DNA of 64,000 nt, from the NCBI GenBank assembly GCA_021296325.1, contig JAGWAR010000005.1:1-64000 (forward strand). The letters run 5' to 3'. Under the pieces are notes generated by a model that worked only from the letters and a program-made list of their open reading frames with translations, made no database searches and was not told the origin of the DNA. Made by a program: the position numbers and the translations under genes. This DNA is from Alphaproteobacteria bacterium. GTDB taxonomy: Bacteria > Pseudomonadota > Alphaproteobacteria > GCA-2746255. Shown here piece after piece: positions 26,807-36,226 of the stretch. Positions within the stretch are counted from its first letter, which is position 1. Each line of letters opens with the position of its first letter.

Positions 26807-27064
26807 ATGAGCGTAAAACTAAAAGAAGTGAATGGCACCAATGGCAACTCGCCTGACATTCAGGCCGGAAGTGTCTTTCGTTGCCCCCACAGCGGGCCCG
26901 TTCTGGAAACGGCCGAAGTCGTTTCCGTGCGCTCGGACTCGTATGGCATTCCGCATGTGACGTATCACGTGCGCATTCGTCGCGCCAATCACGACGTGCA
27001 AGACGGGCCGCGCATGCTGGCGTTAAAATCTTTTGCAGAACGTTACACGGAACGCGTTCACTAA
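26807..27064 (+). CDS. Small conserved-looking protein of unknown function
   Basis: 85 residues, basic, with no signal peptide or membrane segment. It has a short disordered N-terminus (~1-18), then a compact beta-rich domain (GSVFRCPHSGPVLETAEVVSV, VTYHVRIRRANHDVQDGP as landmarks) with a single Cys, and ends in a helix (MLALKSFAERYTERV). The composition is like its neighbours, and a plausible promoter lies upstream, so I treat it as real. I do not recognise a family. It is flanked by nnrD and tRNA-Leu and appears monocistronic. Confidence 0.6.
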   Translation: MSVKLKEVNGTNGNSPDIQAGSVFRCPHSGPVLETAEVVSVRSDSYGIPHVTYHVRIRRANHDVQDGPRMLALKSFAERYTERVH

Positions 27065-27095
27065 CGTCTGCGCCCGCGTCGAATTCCCGCGCGCA

Positions 27096-27130
27096 TCTTT
27101 TCTTTTTCTTTTCTTTCTTCTTCTTTTTTC
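27096..27130. repeat. 35-nt uninterrupted pyrimidine tract
   Basis: Positions 27096-27130 are all C/T on the plus strand (mostly T runs separated by single C), directly downstream of the 85-residue gene and after a weak GC-rich inverted repeat (27070-27094). It could act as a T-rich terminator tail or form unusual DNA structure. In the GC-rich background its composition is striking. Confidence 0.6.
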
Positions 27131-27217
27131 ATTCCGGGGTTGATCCCCGACGTTTCCGCGCGTTCCCGGCAGGCCGGTCACGGGATGCCAGAAGGCTTAC
27201 TTTTTCAATATCTTCCA

Positions 27218-27226
27218 TGCTATAAG
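27218..27226 (+). promoter_or_regulatory. Candidate extended -10 promoter of tRNA-Leu
   Basis: TGCTATAAG is an extended -10 box with no good -35. It would start RNA about 43 nt before the tRNA-Leu gene. Confidence 0.35.
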
Positions 27227-27274
27227 CCGCCTGCGGTGGCCAGTTGACGCGGCGGTAGGGGCCGGGATACCCAT

Positions 27275-27359
27275 GCGGGCGTGGTGGAACTGGTAGACAC
27301 GCCAGATTTAGGATCTGGTGACGAAAGTCGTGGGGGTTCAAATCCCTCCGCCCGCACCA
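27275..27359 (+). tRNA. tRNA-Leu (anticodon TAG)
   Basis: 85 nt with a long variable arm (GGTGACGAAAGTCGT region), as in class II leucine tRNA. The acceptor stem GCGGGCG pairs with CGCCCGC. The anticodon loop ATTTAGGA gives TAG. CCA is encoded at the 3' end. Confidence 0.97.
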
Positions 27360-27423
27360 ACCCTTTGTATGCGTGGCTGGCCCTTGTGCCGGTTCATGAC
27401 CACACCCGACGAGTGAGTGCCGG

Positions 27424-28917
27424 ATGCAAGTAACGGAGACCCAGGCCGAAGGCCTGATACGCGAATTCAAAATTGTCATTCCTTCGGCTGACGTGGAAAA
27501 GCAGGTCGACGCGAAGCTCCAGGAACTATGCGCGCAGGTAAGCCTGCCGGGGTTCCGTCCGGGCCATGTTCCCATGTCGCTGGTGCGCGGCAAGTACGGG
27601 CAGTCCGTGCTGGCGGAGGTCGTTCAGAAGACGCTGACGGAAACTTCGCAAGGATTGCTGAAGGAGCGCAAGCTGCGCCCGGCCATGCAGCCCCATGCGG
27701 AAATCGTCACGTTTCCGGATGGGAAGGATCTGGAATTCACGCTCAAGATTGAGCTTATCCCGCAGATCGACTTCATGGATTTCACGAAGATCGAGCTCGA
27801 GCGGCTGAAGCCTGTCATCAAGGAAGAAGATGTCAGCCGGGCGCTCGAGAACGCGGCGGCCTCCCAACGGCGCTTCGGGCCGGCCTCCGGGGACCGGGCG
27901 GCGGCGTCGGGAGACATGGTCGTCATCGATTTCGTCGGCAAAATGGACGGCAAGCCTTTCGAGGGCGGCGCCGCCGACGGCCACCAGCTCGAGCTTGGGT
28001 CCGGCCAGTTCATTCCCGGTTTCGAGGACCAGCTCATCGGTGCCAAGGCCGGCGAGGCGGTGACCGTAAGCCTGAAAATGCCCGAGCAGTACCCGGCCGA
28101 GGACCTGGCTGGGAAGGAGGTGACGTTCGACGTCGCCGTCAAGGAGGTTCAGGAGCCCATTCCGTTTGCGATCGACGACGAGCTTGCCAAGGCCTTTGGG
28201 GTCGCCTCGCTGGACGAGCTTCGCACCCAGATGCGGGCCAGCCTCGAAAAGGAATACCAGCACGTCGCCCATGTCCGCGAGAAGCGGGCCTTTCTCGACA
28301 TCCTGGCCACTGGCCATGCGTTTGAATTGCCGCCGGGGGTCGTGGAGGTGGAGTTCGAGGCGATCTGGCAACAGGTTCAGGAGCGCCGCCAGCAGCAGCA
28401 GACGGCCAAGGCGCAAGGGGCCGAAATCGAGGACGAGTTCGAGGACATGGACGAGGAAACCATGAAGAAGGACTACCGGCGCATCGCCGAACGCCGCGTG
28501 CGGCTCGGCCTGCTGCTGTCCGAAATCGGGTCCGCGAACGACATTTCCCTGTCCCAGGGCGATATCAACGGGGCGATTGCCCGCGAGGCGCAGCAGCACC
28601 CCGGCCACGAGGCCCAGGTGTTCGAGTATTTTCAGGGCAACAGCGAAGCGCTGCAGCGGCTGGTCGCGCCCATTTTCGAGGACAAGGTCGTCGATTTTCT
28701 CTTGGAAAAGGCCAAGATCGCAACGCGCGAGGTTTCCCCGGACGAGTTGCTGGCCGAGGTCCAGGCCACCGTGGAAAAGGCCGCCGGCGTAGATAAGAAA
28801 AAGACCAAAACCGGCAAGAAGGCGGCAAAACCGGCAAAAAGTGATAAAACGGCTGCGAAGGCGCCGAAGAAGAAACCGGCAACCAGGAAGCCGGCGGCAA
28901 AAAAGACCAAGGGTTGA
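27424..28917 (+). CDS. tig: Trigger factor (ribosome-associated chaperone, PPIase)
   Basis: 497 residues. Ribosome-binding N-domain with [17 protein letters not shown] (the GFRxGxxP motif, about residue 40); FKBP-like PPIase domain ~160-245 ([20 protein letters not shown] and the [16 protein letters not shown] segment); helical C-domain to ~445. The final ~45 residues are a Lys/Ala-rich tail, longer than in E. coli (432 residues in total). It folds nascent chains at the ribosome exit tunnel. It precedes clpP-clpX-lon, the common chaperone/protease cluster. Confidence 0.96.
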   Translation: MQVTETQAEGLIREFKIVIPSADVEKQVDAKLQELCAQVSLPGFRPGHVPMSLVRGKYGQSVLAEVVQKTLTETSQGLLKERKLRPAMQPHAEIVTFPDGKDLEFTLKIELIPQIDFMDFTKIELERLKPVIKEEDVSRALENAAASQRRFGPASGDRAAASGDMVVIDFVGKMDGKPFEGGAADGHQLELGSGQFIPGFEDQLIGAKAGEAVTVSLKMPEQYPAEDLAGKEVTFDVAVKEVQEPIPFAIDDELAKAFGVASLDELRTQMRASLEKEYQHVAHVREKRAFLDILATGHAFELPPGVVEVEFEAIWQQVQERRQQQQTAKAQGAEIEDEFEDMDEETMKKDYRRIAERRVRLGLLLSEIGSANDISLSQGDINGAIAREAQQHPGHEAQVFEYFQGNSEALQRLVAPIFEDKVVDFLLEKAKIATREVSPDELLAEVQATVEKAAGVDKKKTKTGKKAAKPAKSDKTAAKAPKKKPATRKPAAKKTKG

Positions 28918-28969
28918 ACCAGTCGGGAGGCGGCCATGGCCGCTTCCTTCCGGAACGAGGGTTTTATCG

Positions 28970-29593
28970 ATGGGCGATTCAAGCGGCACAAACATGAGTC
29001 TGCTGATCCCGATGGTCGTCGAGCAGACGAACCGGGGAGAGCGTGCCTATGACATCTATTCCCGGTTGCTCAAGGAGCGCATCGTCTTCCTGACGGGCGG
29101 CATCGACGATGCCACGGCGAGCCTGATTTGCGCGCAGTTGCTGTTTCTCGAATCGGAGAATCCGAACAAGGACATCTCCATCTACATCAACTCGCCCGGA
29201 GGCATCGTCACGGCCGGCCTCGCCATCTACGACACGATCCAGTACATCCGGCCGGCCATCTCGACGGTTTGCGTCGGGCAGGCCTCCTCGATGGCGTCCT
29301 TGCTGCTGGCCGCGGGGGAGCCGAAGAAGCGCTATGCGCTTCCCAATTCCCGGATCATGCTCCATCAGCCGTCCGGCGGCGCCCAGGGGCAGGCTACGGA
29401 CATCGAGATCCAGGCGAAGGAAATCCTGGCATTGCGGTCACGCCTGAACGATATCTACGTACGGCATACCGGGATGAGCCTGGACAAGATCGAGGACGCC
29501 GTCGAACGCGACAAGTTCCTGTCACCGGAGGAGGCCCTGAGTTTCGGCCTGATCGATGAGGTCGTTAAGAACCGCCCGGTGCCGGAAAAGTAA
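28970..29593 (+). CDS. clpP: ATP-dependent Clp protease proteolytic subunit
   Basis: 207 residues from ATG 28970, the standard length; the track ORF starts in the tig tail. Serine protease tetradecamer that degrades substrates fed by ClpX or ClpA. The catalytic Ser is in [12 protein letters not shown] and the His in [12 protein letters not shown]. The N-terminal loop [22 protein letters not shown] is typical. It lies 52 nt after tig and 186 nt before clpX. Confidence 0.97.
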   Translation: MGDSSGTNMSLLIPMVVEQTNRGERAYDIYSRLLKERIVFLTGGIDDATASLICAQLLFLESENPNKDISIYINSPGGIVTAGLAIYDTIQYIRPAISTVCVGQASSMASLLLAAGEPKKRYALPNSRIMLHQPSGGAQGQATDIEIQAKEILALRSRLNDIYVRHTGMSLDKIEDAVERDKFLSPEEALSFGLIDEVVKNRPVPEK

Positions 29594-29779
29594 GCCCTTC
29601 AAGAATAACGAAATATTGATCAGTCTTGAATCGCGTTAGGGTTTTGATAATTCCAGATAAATAGTGGCGAGAGCGGCCATTTTGTTATCCTTTTCCTTAC
29701 CTGGATAGCCTAGGTTTTGACATTATGCGGCGAAATGGGCTAGGGCTAAGGTACTGGCAGATATACGAATGAGGCCGTT

Positions 29780-31045
29780 ATGAGCAAGACGACCGGCAGC
29801 GATTCAAAGAATACGCTCTATTGCTCGTTCTGCGGTAAGAGCCAGCACGAGGTCCGCAAACTCATTGCGGGGCCAACCGTTTTCATATGCGACGAGTGCG
29901 TCGAACTCTGCATGGACATCATCCGTGAAGAGAACAAGAGCACGCTCGTCAAGTCCCAGGACGGGGTTCCGACACCGAAGGACATCTATACGGTCCTCAA
30001 CGACTACGTCGTCGGGCAGGAGCATGCCAAGCGCGTGCTGTCCGTCGCCGTTCATAATCATTACAAGCGGCTCGGCCACAGCAACCGGTCGGAAGAGGTC
30101 GAGCTCGCCAAGTCGAACATCCTGCTGGTCGGGCCGACGGGCTGCGGCAAGACTCTGCTGGCACAGACGCTGGCGCGCATCCTCGACGTTCCCTTCACGA
30201 TGGCCGACGCCACGACACTGACTGAACCGGCCTATGTTGGTGAAGACGTCGAGAACATCATTCTCAAGCTGCTGCAGGCGGCCGACTACAATGTCGAGCG
30301 GGCCCAGCGCGGCATCGTCTATATCGACGAGGTCGACAAGATTTCCCGCAAATCCGACAACCCTTCCATTACTCGGGACGTTTCCGGCGAAGGGGTGCAG
30401 CAGGCCTTGCTGAAGATCATGGAGGGCACGATTGCTTCGGTTCCGCCCCAGGGCGGGCGCAAGCATCCCCAGCAGGAATTCCTGCAGGTGGACACGACGA
30501 ACATCCTGTTCGTCTGCGGCGGCGCCTTCGCCGGGTTGGAGCGGATCATTTCCGCCCGCGGCCAGGGGTCGGCCGTCGGCTTCGGCGCCGACGTACGGGG
30601 CCCGGACGATCGCCAGACCGGGGAAATTCTGCGCGACGTGGAGCCGGAGGATCTGTTGCGGTTCGGGTTGATTCCGGAGTTCATCGGCCGGCTTCCGGTC
30701 ATCGCGACTCTGGAGGATTTGGACGAAGCGGCGCTGGTGGAAATTCTGACGACGCCAAAGAACGCCCTCGTCAAGCAATATGAACGGCTGTTCGAGATGG
30801 AAAACGTCCAGCTTACTTTCACGGAGGATGCCCTTCAGGCGATCGCCGAGCGGGCGATCCTGCGCAAGACAGGGGCGCGGGGTCTGCGGTCGATTCTGGA
30901 GGCAAACTTGTTGGATACGATGTTCGAGCTTCCAAGCCTGGATGGGGTCGAGGAAGTTGTCATCAACCGGGAAGTGGTCGAAGGCCGGGCCAAGCCGTTA
31001 TACATTTATGCAGACCGGCGGACCGACGTCGAAACGAGTGCCTAA
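29780..31045 (+). CDS. clpX: ATP-dependent Clp protease ATP-binding subunit ClpX
   Basis: 421 residues, the usual length. Zinc-binding N-domain with Cys15, Cys18, Cys37 and Cys40 ([14 protein letters not shown]). Walker A GPTGCGKT, Walker B VYIDEVDK, the GYVG-pore loop equivalent [10 protein letters not shown] and sensor motifs near [14 protein letters not shown] hexameric unfoldase that recognises degradation tags and feeds ClpP. It is separated from clpP by a 186-nt gap that may hold its own promoter. Confidence 0.98.
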   Translation: MSKTTGSDSKNTLYCSFCGKSQHEVRKLIAGPTVFICDECVELCMDIIREENKSTLVKSQDGVPTPKDIYTVLNDYVVGQEHAKRVLSVAVHNHYKRLGHSNRSEEVELAKSNILLVGPTGCGKTLLAQTLARILDVPFTMADATTLTEPAYVGEDVENIILKLLQAADYNVERAQRGIVYIDEVDKISRKSDNPSITRDVSGEGVQQALLKIMEGTIASVPPQGGRKHPQQEFLQVDTTNILFVCGGAFAGLERIISARGQGSAVGFGADVRGPDDRQTGEILRDVEPEDLLRFGLIPEFIGRLPVIATLEDLDEAALVEILTTPKNALVKQYERLFEMENVQLTFTEDALQAIAERAILRKTGARGLRSILEANLLDTMFELPSLDGVEEVVINREVVEGRAKPLYIYADRRTDVETSA

Positions 31046-31080
31046 GCTGCCCCGTTCGGGGTACACTTCCCAAAAAGCGG

Positions 31081-31112
31081 CTCGAAAATTGCCGATGGCG
31101 AGGCCATATAAT
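31081..31112 (+). promoter_or_regulatory. Candidate promoter (possibly heat-shock) of lon
   Basis: CTCGAAA (31081) and TATAAT within CCATATAAT (31107-31112) resemble a sigma-32 or sigma-70 element in the 98-nt clpX-lon gap. A CCCCG-TT-CGGGG hairpin (31050-31061) just after clpX could attenuate clpX transcripts. Heat control of lon is expected from other bacteria but not shown here. Confidence 0.35.
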
Positions 31113-31143
31113 CGTCCTTGGCAGCAGCGGATAGGTAGCTGGA

Positions 31144-33555
31144 ATGGATGACCTGAGCAAAGACACCCTCTATCCGATCCTCCCGCTTCGGGACATCGTG
31201 GTCTTTCCTCACATGATCGTCCCGCTGTTCGTGGGTCGGGACCGGTCCGTCCGGGCGCTTGACGAGGTCATGAAGAACAACAAGCAGATTCTTCTGGTGA
31301 CCCAGAAGGATGCCGGCAAGGACGACCCGACGGCCGACGATATCTATACGGTCGGCACGGTCGGCACCGCGCTTCAGCTGCTGAAACTTCCGGATGGCAC
31401 CGTCAAGGTGCTGGTCGAAGGGTCGCGCCGGACGCGCGTCCTCCAGGTCACCCAGTCCGACCCGTACTTCCTGGCGCTTGCCGAAGAAGTCGAGGACGTG
31501 CTCGGCAAGCCGGAAGAAACGGAAGCCCTGACCCGGACGGCCATCTCCCAGTTCGAGCAATACGTGAAGCTCAACAAGAAGATTCCGCCGGAGGTGCTGG
31601 TTTCGGTGAACCAGATCGACGAGCCCTCGAAGCTTGCCGACACGATCGCCTCGCACCTGGCGTTGAAGATTCAGGACAAGCAGGCCCTGCTCGAGCTCGT
31701 CTCCGTTCCGGAGCGGCTGGAGCGCATCTGCGCGATGATGGAAGCCGAGATCGGGGTTCTGCAGGTCGAAAAGCGCATTCGCAACCGCGTCAAGCGCCAG
31801 ATGGAGAAGACCCAGCGCGAGTACTATCTGAACGAGCAGATGAAGGCGATTCAGAAGGAGCTTGGCGAAACCGAGGATGGCCGGGACGAGATCGGCGAGC
31901 TTGAGGATCGAATCCGCAAGACGAAATTCAGCAAGGAAGCCCGGGAAAAAGCGCTGTCGGAGATGAAGAAGCTCCGCACGATGAGTCCGATGTCGGCCGA
32001 AGCAACGGTCGTGCGCAATTACCTGGATTGGCTGCTGAACATTCCGTGGGGGAAACGCTCGAAAATCAAGCGGGATCTCCGCGAGGCGGCGCGCGTCCTC
32101 AACGCCGACCATTACGGGCTGGAGAAGGTGAAGGAACGCATTCTCGAATACCTCGCCATCCAGCAGCGGGCCAAGAAGATCCGCGGGCCGATTCTCTGCC
32201 TGGTGGGCCCGCCCGGTGTCGGCAAGACCTCGCTCGGCGCTTCTATCGCCCGGGCGACGGGGCGCAATTTCGTGCGCGTTTCACTTGGCGGCATTCGGGA
32301 CGAGGCGGAAATTCGCGGCCATCGCCGGACCTATATCGGCTCGATGCCGGGCAAGATCCTCCAGTCCATGAAGAAGGTGAAGACGGTGAACCCACTCTTT
32401 CTTCTCGACGAGGTCGACAAACTCGGCGCGGATTTCCGCGGCGACCCTTCCTCGGCGCTTCTGGAGGTGCTGGACCCGGAACAGAATTCCTCCTTCCAGG
32501 ATCATTATCTCGAGGTCGACTACGATCTCTCCGACGTCATGTTCGTGACGACGGCGAATACACTGCGTATGCCGCAACCCTTGCTGGACCGGATGGAGAT
32601 CATTCGGCTACCCGGTTACACCGAGGATGAGAAAGTCGAGATCGCCATTCGCCACTTGGTGCCCAAGCAATTGAAGGCGAACGGCCTCAAGAAAGGCGAA
32701 TGGTCAGTTTCCGCCGACGCGCTGAAAGATTTGATCCGCTACTACACGCGGGAAGCGGGCGTGCGGAGTCTCGAGCGCGAAATCGCAGGCCTCATGCGCA
32801 AGGCGGCGAAAGAACTGCTGATGAAAAACAAGAAACGGCTTAGCATTTCACGACGGAACCTTGAAAAGTATGCCGGCGTGCGCCGTTTCCGTTATGGCGA
32901 AACGGAACTCGAGGATCTCGTTGGCGTTGCCACGGGCCTGGCTTGGACGGAAGTCGGCGGCGAGCTGCTGACCATCGAAGCCGTCGTCATGCCGGGCAAG
33001 GGCAACATCGTAAAGCCCACCGGCCAGCTCGGTGACGTCATGCAGGAATCGGTCGAAGCCGCCCGCAGCTACGTGCGTTCGCGGCTGGATAGTTTCGGAA
33101 TCCGGCTCGACATTTTCGACAAGCGGGATATCCACGTGCACGTGCCGGAGGGCGCCACGCCGAAGGACGGTCCCTCGGCCGGGGTTGCCATGTGCACGGC
33201 GATCGTCTCGGCGCTAACTGGTATTGCAGTGCGGAAAGACGTCGCCATGACCGGCGAGATCACCCTCCGCGGCCGGGTTCTGCCGATTGGCGGTCTCAAG
33301 GAAAAACTGCTGGCCGCGCTGCGCGGCGGGGTAAAAACCGTATTGATTCCAAGGGACAACGAGAAAGACTTGGCAGAGATTCCCCAGAACATCAAACGCG
33401 GTTTGGAGATTATTCTGATTGGCACCGTCGATGAAGTTCTGCAGAATGCGTTGAGCGAATCGCTGACGCCGATCGAGTGGAGCGAGAAAGAAAAGATCGA
33501 GGCGGTCGCAGCGAAGAGCGGCGAGAGCGACGTCGGTGACGTCGTAACCCACTAA
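31144..33555 (+). CDS. lon: ATP-dependent protease La (Lon)
   Basis: 803 residues. N-terminal substrate domain (~1-200), AAA+ module (Walker A GPPGVGKTSLG, Walker B FLLDEVDKLG), and a C-terminal serine-lysine protease domain: Ser in PKDGPSAGVAM, Lys in GGLKEKLLAALRGG. It degrades misfolded and regulatory proteins in the cytosol as a homohexamer. It is followed after 144 nt by HU, the common alphaproteobacterial order clpX-lon-hupB. Full length. Confidence 0.98.
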   Translation: MDDLSKDTLYPILPLRDIVVFPHMIVPLFVGRDRSVRALDEVMKNNKQILLVTQKDAGKDDPTADDIYTVGTVGTALQLLKLPDGTVKVLVEGSRRTRVLQVTQSDPYFLALAEEVEDVLGKPEETEALTRTAISQFEQYVKLNKKIPPEVLVSVNQIDEPSKLADTIASHLALKIQDKQALLELVSVPERLERICAMMEAEIGVLQVEKRIRNRVKRQMEKTQREYYLNEQMKAIQKELGETEDGRDEIGELEDRIRKTKFSKEAREKALSEMKKLRTMSPMSAEATVVRNYLDWLLNIPWGKRSKIKRDLREAARVLNADHYGLEKVKERILEYLAIQQRAKKIRGPILCLVGPPGVGKTSLGASIARATGRNFVRVSLGGIRDEAEIRGHRRTYIGSMPGKILQSMKKVKTVNPLFLLDEVDKLGADFRGDPSSALLEVLDPEQNSSFQDHYLEVDYDLSDVMFVTTANTLRMPQPLLDRMEIIRLPGYTEDEKVEIAIRHLVPKQLKANGLKKGEWSVSADALKDLIRYYTREAGVRSLEREIAGLMRKAAKELLMKNKKRLSISRRNLEKYAGVRRFRYGETELEDLVGVATGLAWTEVGGELLTIEAVVMPGKGNIVKPTGQLGDVMQESVEAARSYVRSRLDSFGIRLDIFDKRDIHVHVPEGATPKDGPSAGVAMCTAIVSALTGIAVRKDVAMTGEITLRGRVLPIGGLKEKLLAALRGGVKTVLIPRDNEKDLAEIPQNIKRGLEIILIGTVDEVLQNALSESLTPIEWSEKEKIEAVAAKSGESDVGDVVTH

Positions 33556-33617
33556 CTCGCCCCACAACCGACAACCCACGAACCCCCGAAAAACCGCAGA
33601 AAAGTGCGTTTCCTTCA

Positions 33618-33646
33618 TTGACGCGCCTTTCGGCGCGCCATAGACT
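33618..33646 (+). promoter_or_regulatory. Promoter of the HU gene
   Basis: TTGACG and TAGACT with an exact 17-nt spacer, giving a leader of about 50 nt before HU. The spacer itself contains a CGCGCC/GGCGCG inverted repeat around TTT(C), so a hairpin could form in DNA or in the lon read-through transcript. Confidence 0.6.
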
Positions 33647-33705
33647 CATCTGCGATCAATCACCATTGGGATGCCCATCTCATTCTTACTAAAGGGGGCG
33701 TGGAC

Positions 33706-33981
33706 GTGAATAAGAACGATCTTGTGGCTGCGGTATCTAGCAAAGCCGGTTTGTCGAAGTCGGACAGCACGCGCGCAGTAGATAGCGTATTCGATATCAT
33801 CACAGACAGCTTAACGCGGGGAAACGAAGTGCGTCTGGTTGGATTTGGTACCTTTAGCGTCGCCGATCGTGCGGCATCGAAGGGCCGGAATCCGCGCACC
33901 GGTGAAACGATCAATATTCCTGCGTCGAAGCAGCCGAAATTCAAGGCCGGTAAGGGCTTGAAAGAAGTGGTAAATCGTTGA
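33706..33981 (+). CDS. hup: DNA-binding protein HU
   Basis: 91 residues from GTG 33706, giving the canonical MNKNDLVAAV start. AAGGGGG lies 8 nt before it; the track's GTG 33700 would leave only 2 nt and is less likely. Histone-like dimeric nucleoid protein: DNA-binding beta-arm GRNPRTGETINIPASK and LVGFGTFSVADRAA are intact. It bends DNA and compacts the chromosome. Monocistronic: own promoter upstream and terminator downstream. Confidence 0.95.
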   Translation: MNKNDLVAAVSSKAGLSKSDSTRAVDSVFDIITDSLTRGNEVRLVGFGTFSVADRAASKGRNPRTGETINIPASKQPKFKAGKGLKEVVNR

Positions 33982-34022
33982 TTTAACGCCGCTTCCAGCG
34001 GATTTATACAAGGAATTCCAAG

Positions 34023-34059
34023 ATGTCGGCCCCCTAAAAAGGCGGCCGACATTGTTTCT
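34023..34059 (+). terminator. Terminator of the HU gene
   Basis: A 9-bp stem ATGTCGGCC/GGCCGACAT with a 12-nt loop, followed by TGTTTCT. The T tail is short, but the position, 41 nt after the HU stop, supports it. Confidence 0.7.
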
Positions 34060-34098
34060 GGCTTGAGGGAAAGCGAAAAAGGGGCCAAATCCTTTACG

Positions 34099-34174
34099 GG
34101 GCGATTAGCTCAGTTGGGAGAGCGTCTCGTTTACACCGAGAAGGTCGGCGGTTCGAACCCGTCATCGCCCACCA
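34099..34174 (+). tRNA. tRNA-Val (anticodon TAC)
   Basis: 76 nt. Acceptor GGGCGAT/ATCGCCC, anticodon stem CTCGT/ACGAG-like with loop TTTACAC (TAC), T-arm GGCGGTTCGAACCCGTC. CCA is encoded. Confidence 0.97.
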
Positions 34175-34270
34175 GCGGGTCATTGCGTTTTGTGGAAGAC
34201 GGCGGGATTTCCCCATCCGCTTGACACTCGGAAGGCGGGGGGAGTAAGGAGGCCGCCATTCGCCGATTGC

Positions 34271-34348
34271 GGGGGTGTAGCTCAGTTGGTTTAGAGCGCC
34301 GGCCTGTCACGCCGGAGGTCGCGGGTTCGAGCCCCGTCACTCCCGCCA
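34271..34348 (+). tRNA. tRNA-Asp (anticodon GTC)
   Basis: 78 nt. Acceptor GGGGGTG/CACTCCC with G73 as discriminator, anticodon loop CTGTCAC (GTC), T-arm GCGGGTTCGAGCCCCGT, CCA encoded. It lies 96 nt after tRNA-Val and probably shares a transcript. Confidence 0.96.
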
Positions 34349-34669
34349 CTCTCAAGCCCGTCCGGGCACGTGCAACAAGTGATTCCGAGAGCCCGAGGCC
34401 GGAGCGGGGTTCCCGACCGCGCCATCCTGAATGCGGGGTGCGGTATTCATAAGAAAATCATCCGTCCTGCGGCCAAACGCCCTTTTTTCCGCCCCAAGCG
34501 GTCGTTATACTCGGCCCGCCTTCGGCAAGGCCAAGTGGGCCAAGGGTTTCAGCCCAGGCGGCTTTGGTAAATGGATGCTTAGTCAATCGGCCGGATAATC
34601 GGCGAGGGATCCCTCAAAGGCGCCTGCCCGTTCGGGCGTGAGGCGCCGGTCAAACGGAAACGGGTTTGA
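34349..34669 (+). promoter_or_regulatory. nuo operon leader region
   Basis: 321 bp between tRNA-Asp and nuoA with no supportable protein gene. It contains TATACT (34506-34511), a possible -10 box with a weak -35. A nested hairpin follows at 34513-34541 (GGCCC/GGGCC outside, GCCTT/AAGGC inside), then a perfect palindrome GAGGGATCCCTC (34604-34615) and a strong hairpin at 34619-34647 (GGCGCCT/AGGCGCC outside, GCCCG/CGGGC inside) about 22 nt before nuoA. The structured leader could regulate translation or transcription of the operon. Confidence 0.5.
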
Positions 34670-35035
34670 ATGGAAGCGTTGCTTCAAGAGTATCTTCCTA
34701 TTCTGCTGTTCCTGGGCATTGCTACGGGTATCGCGGCGGCGGCCCTGATCGCTTCCTACGTGATTGCCTCCCAGCGGCCGGACGAGGAGAAGCTTTCGGC
34801 TTACGAATGCGGATTTGAGGCCTTCGAGGACGCCCGCGACAAGTTCGATGTCCGTTTCTATCTCGTCGCCATTCTCTTCATCATTTTCGACCTCGAGGTT
34901 GCCTTCCTCTTTCCGTGGGCGGTGAGCCTCGGAAAGATCGGTGCGTTTGGTTTCTGGTCGATGATGATCTTCTTGGGCGTTCTGACCGTAGGTTTCATCT
35001 ACGAATGGCGGAAGGGCGGTCTGGAATGGGAATGA
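34670..35035 (+). CDS. nuoA: NADH-quinone oxidoreductase subunit A
   Basis: 121 residues with three transmembrane helices (~8-30, 62-85, 95-115) and the conserved loop [21 protein letters not shown], whose Cys sits near the quinone site (motif part ECGFE). It is a membrane-arm subunit of complex I. It begins the 14-gene nuo operon in canonical order A-N, and its stop overlaps the nuoB start region. Confidence 0.97.
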   Translation: MEALLQEYLPILLFLGIATGIAAAALIASYVIASQRPDEEKLSAYECGFEAFEDARDKFDVRFYLVAILFIIFDLEVAFLFPWAVSLGKIGAFGFWSMMIFLGVLTVGFIYEWRKGGLEWE

Positions 35036-35583
35036 ACACCGGCGGCCAGTCGGATCTTTTCACGCGGCCCGTGCTCCAGGGGCCGGAACAGGACGGTATC
35101 CTGAAAAGCGTGACCAAGGAACTCGACGACCGCGGTTTCGTCGTTGCTCAGGCCGACAAGCTTTTTAACTGGGCACGCTCGGGCTCGCTGTGGCCGATGA
35201 CGTTCGGGCTTGCCTGTTGCGCGGTCGAGATGATGCACACCGGTTGCAGCCGGTACGACCTCGATCGTTTCGGAGTCGTCTTCCGGCCAAGCCCGCGTCA
35301 GTCGGACGTCATGATCGTCGCCGGCACCCTCGTCAACAAGATGGCGCCGGCCCTTCGCAAGGTATACGACCAGATGGCCGAGCCGCGCTGGGTCATCTCA
35401 ATGGGTTCCTGCGCGAATGGAGGCGGCTACTACCACTACTCTTACTCCGTCGTTCGCGGCTGTGACCGGATCGTGCCGGTCGATATTTATGTTCCTGGCT
35501 GCCCGCCGACGGCGGAAGCGTTGTTATACGGCGTGTTGCAGCTTCAGAAGAAAATCCGTCGGACCGGAACCATCGCACGCTAA
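35026..35583 (+). CDS. nuoB: NADH-quinone oxidoreductase subunit B
   Basis: 185 residues. It carries the N2 Fe-S cluster next to quinone: ligands in [21 protein letters not shown] and [14 protein letters not shown] 35026 has AAGGGCGG about 6 nt upstream and overlaps the end of nuoA; ATG 35032 (ATGA overlap) is an alternative. It belongs to the connecting module between hydrophilic and membrane arms. Confidence 0.97.
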   Translation: MGMNTGGQSDLFTRPVLQGPEQDGILKSVTKELDDRGFVVAQADKLFNWARSGSLWPMTFGLACCAVEMMHTGCSRYDLDRFGVVFRPSPRQSDVMIVAGTLVNKMAPALRKVYDQMAEPRWVISMGSCANGGGYYHYSYSVVRGCDRIVPVDIYVPGCPPTAEALLYGVLQLQKKIRRTGTIAR

Positions 35584-35602
35584 TCGGGACGACTTGCCGG
35601 AA

Positions 35603-36226
35603 ATGGACACAACACTCAAGGAACTTGGCGAGACCATTCAGGCCGCGTTGCCGGAAGACGTTCTCGAAATGACGGTGGTCCACCACGAGCTCATGGTAAG
35701 CGTGCCGGCGTCCTCGATCGTCAAGGTCCTGACCTTCCTTCGGGACGACCCGAACTGCCAGTTCAAGCAATTGATGGATATTTGCGGCGTCGACTATCCG
35801 GAACGCGAGAAACGCTTTGATGTCGTCTACAACCTGTTGAGCCTGTCGCAGAACCAGCGCATCCGCGTGAAAACGATGGTGGGAGAGGAAGAATCGATTC
35901 CCTCCGTCGTCAAGGTGTTCCACGCCGCCAACTGGTGGGAACGGGAGGCCTGGGACCTTTACGGCATCTTCTTTTCCGGCCACCCGGATTTACGCCGGAT
36001 TCTCACGGATTACGGATTTGAAGGCCACCCCCTGCGCAAGGATTTTCCGCTGACCGGTTTTGTCGAGCTGCGCTACGACGAGGATCAGAAGCGCGTCGTC
36101 TATGAACCCGTCAAGCTGACCCAGGAATTTCGCACCTTCGACTTCATGTCCCCGTGGGAAGGCACCGAGATCCTGCTGCCCGGCGATGAAAAGGCGGCAC
36201 CGGAAGCCGGCGAAAAAGGCAAATAA
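35603..36226 (+). CDS. nuoC: NADH-quinone oxidoreductase subunit C
   Basis: 207 residues from ATG 35603; the track ORF starts within nuoB. 30-kDa subunit with the signature [25 protein letters not shown] stretch ([12 protein letters not shown] visible) and [17 protein letters not shown]. It lies in the peripheral arm beside NuoD; here C and D are separate, unlike the fused NuoCD of E. coli. The stop and nuoD start overlap (TAATG). Confidence 0.97.
   Translation: MDTTLKELGETIQAALPEDVLEMTVVHHELMVSVPASSIVKVLTFLRDDPNCQFKQLMDICGVDYPEREKRFDVVYNLLSLSQNQRIRVKTMVGEEESIPSVVKVFHAANWWEREAWDLYGIFFSGHPDLRRILTDYGFEGHPLRKDFPLTGFVELRYDEDQKRVVYEPVKLTQEFRTFDFMSPWEGTEILLPGDEKAAPEAGEKGK

Noticed and set aside
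27526-28995. 489-residue ORF antisense to tig
   Set aside because: Overlaps trigger factor, which is complete; composition is Leu/Arg/Gly shadow.
34370-34570. 66-residue ORF in the nuo leader
   Set aside because: It has no ribosome-binding site and an unlikely composition, and it overlaps the promoter and hairpins.
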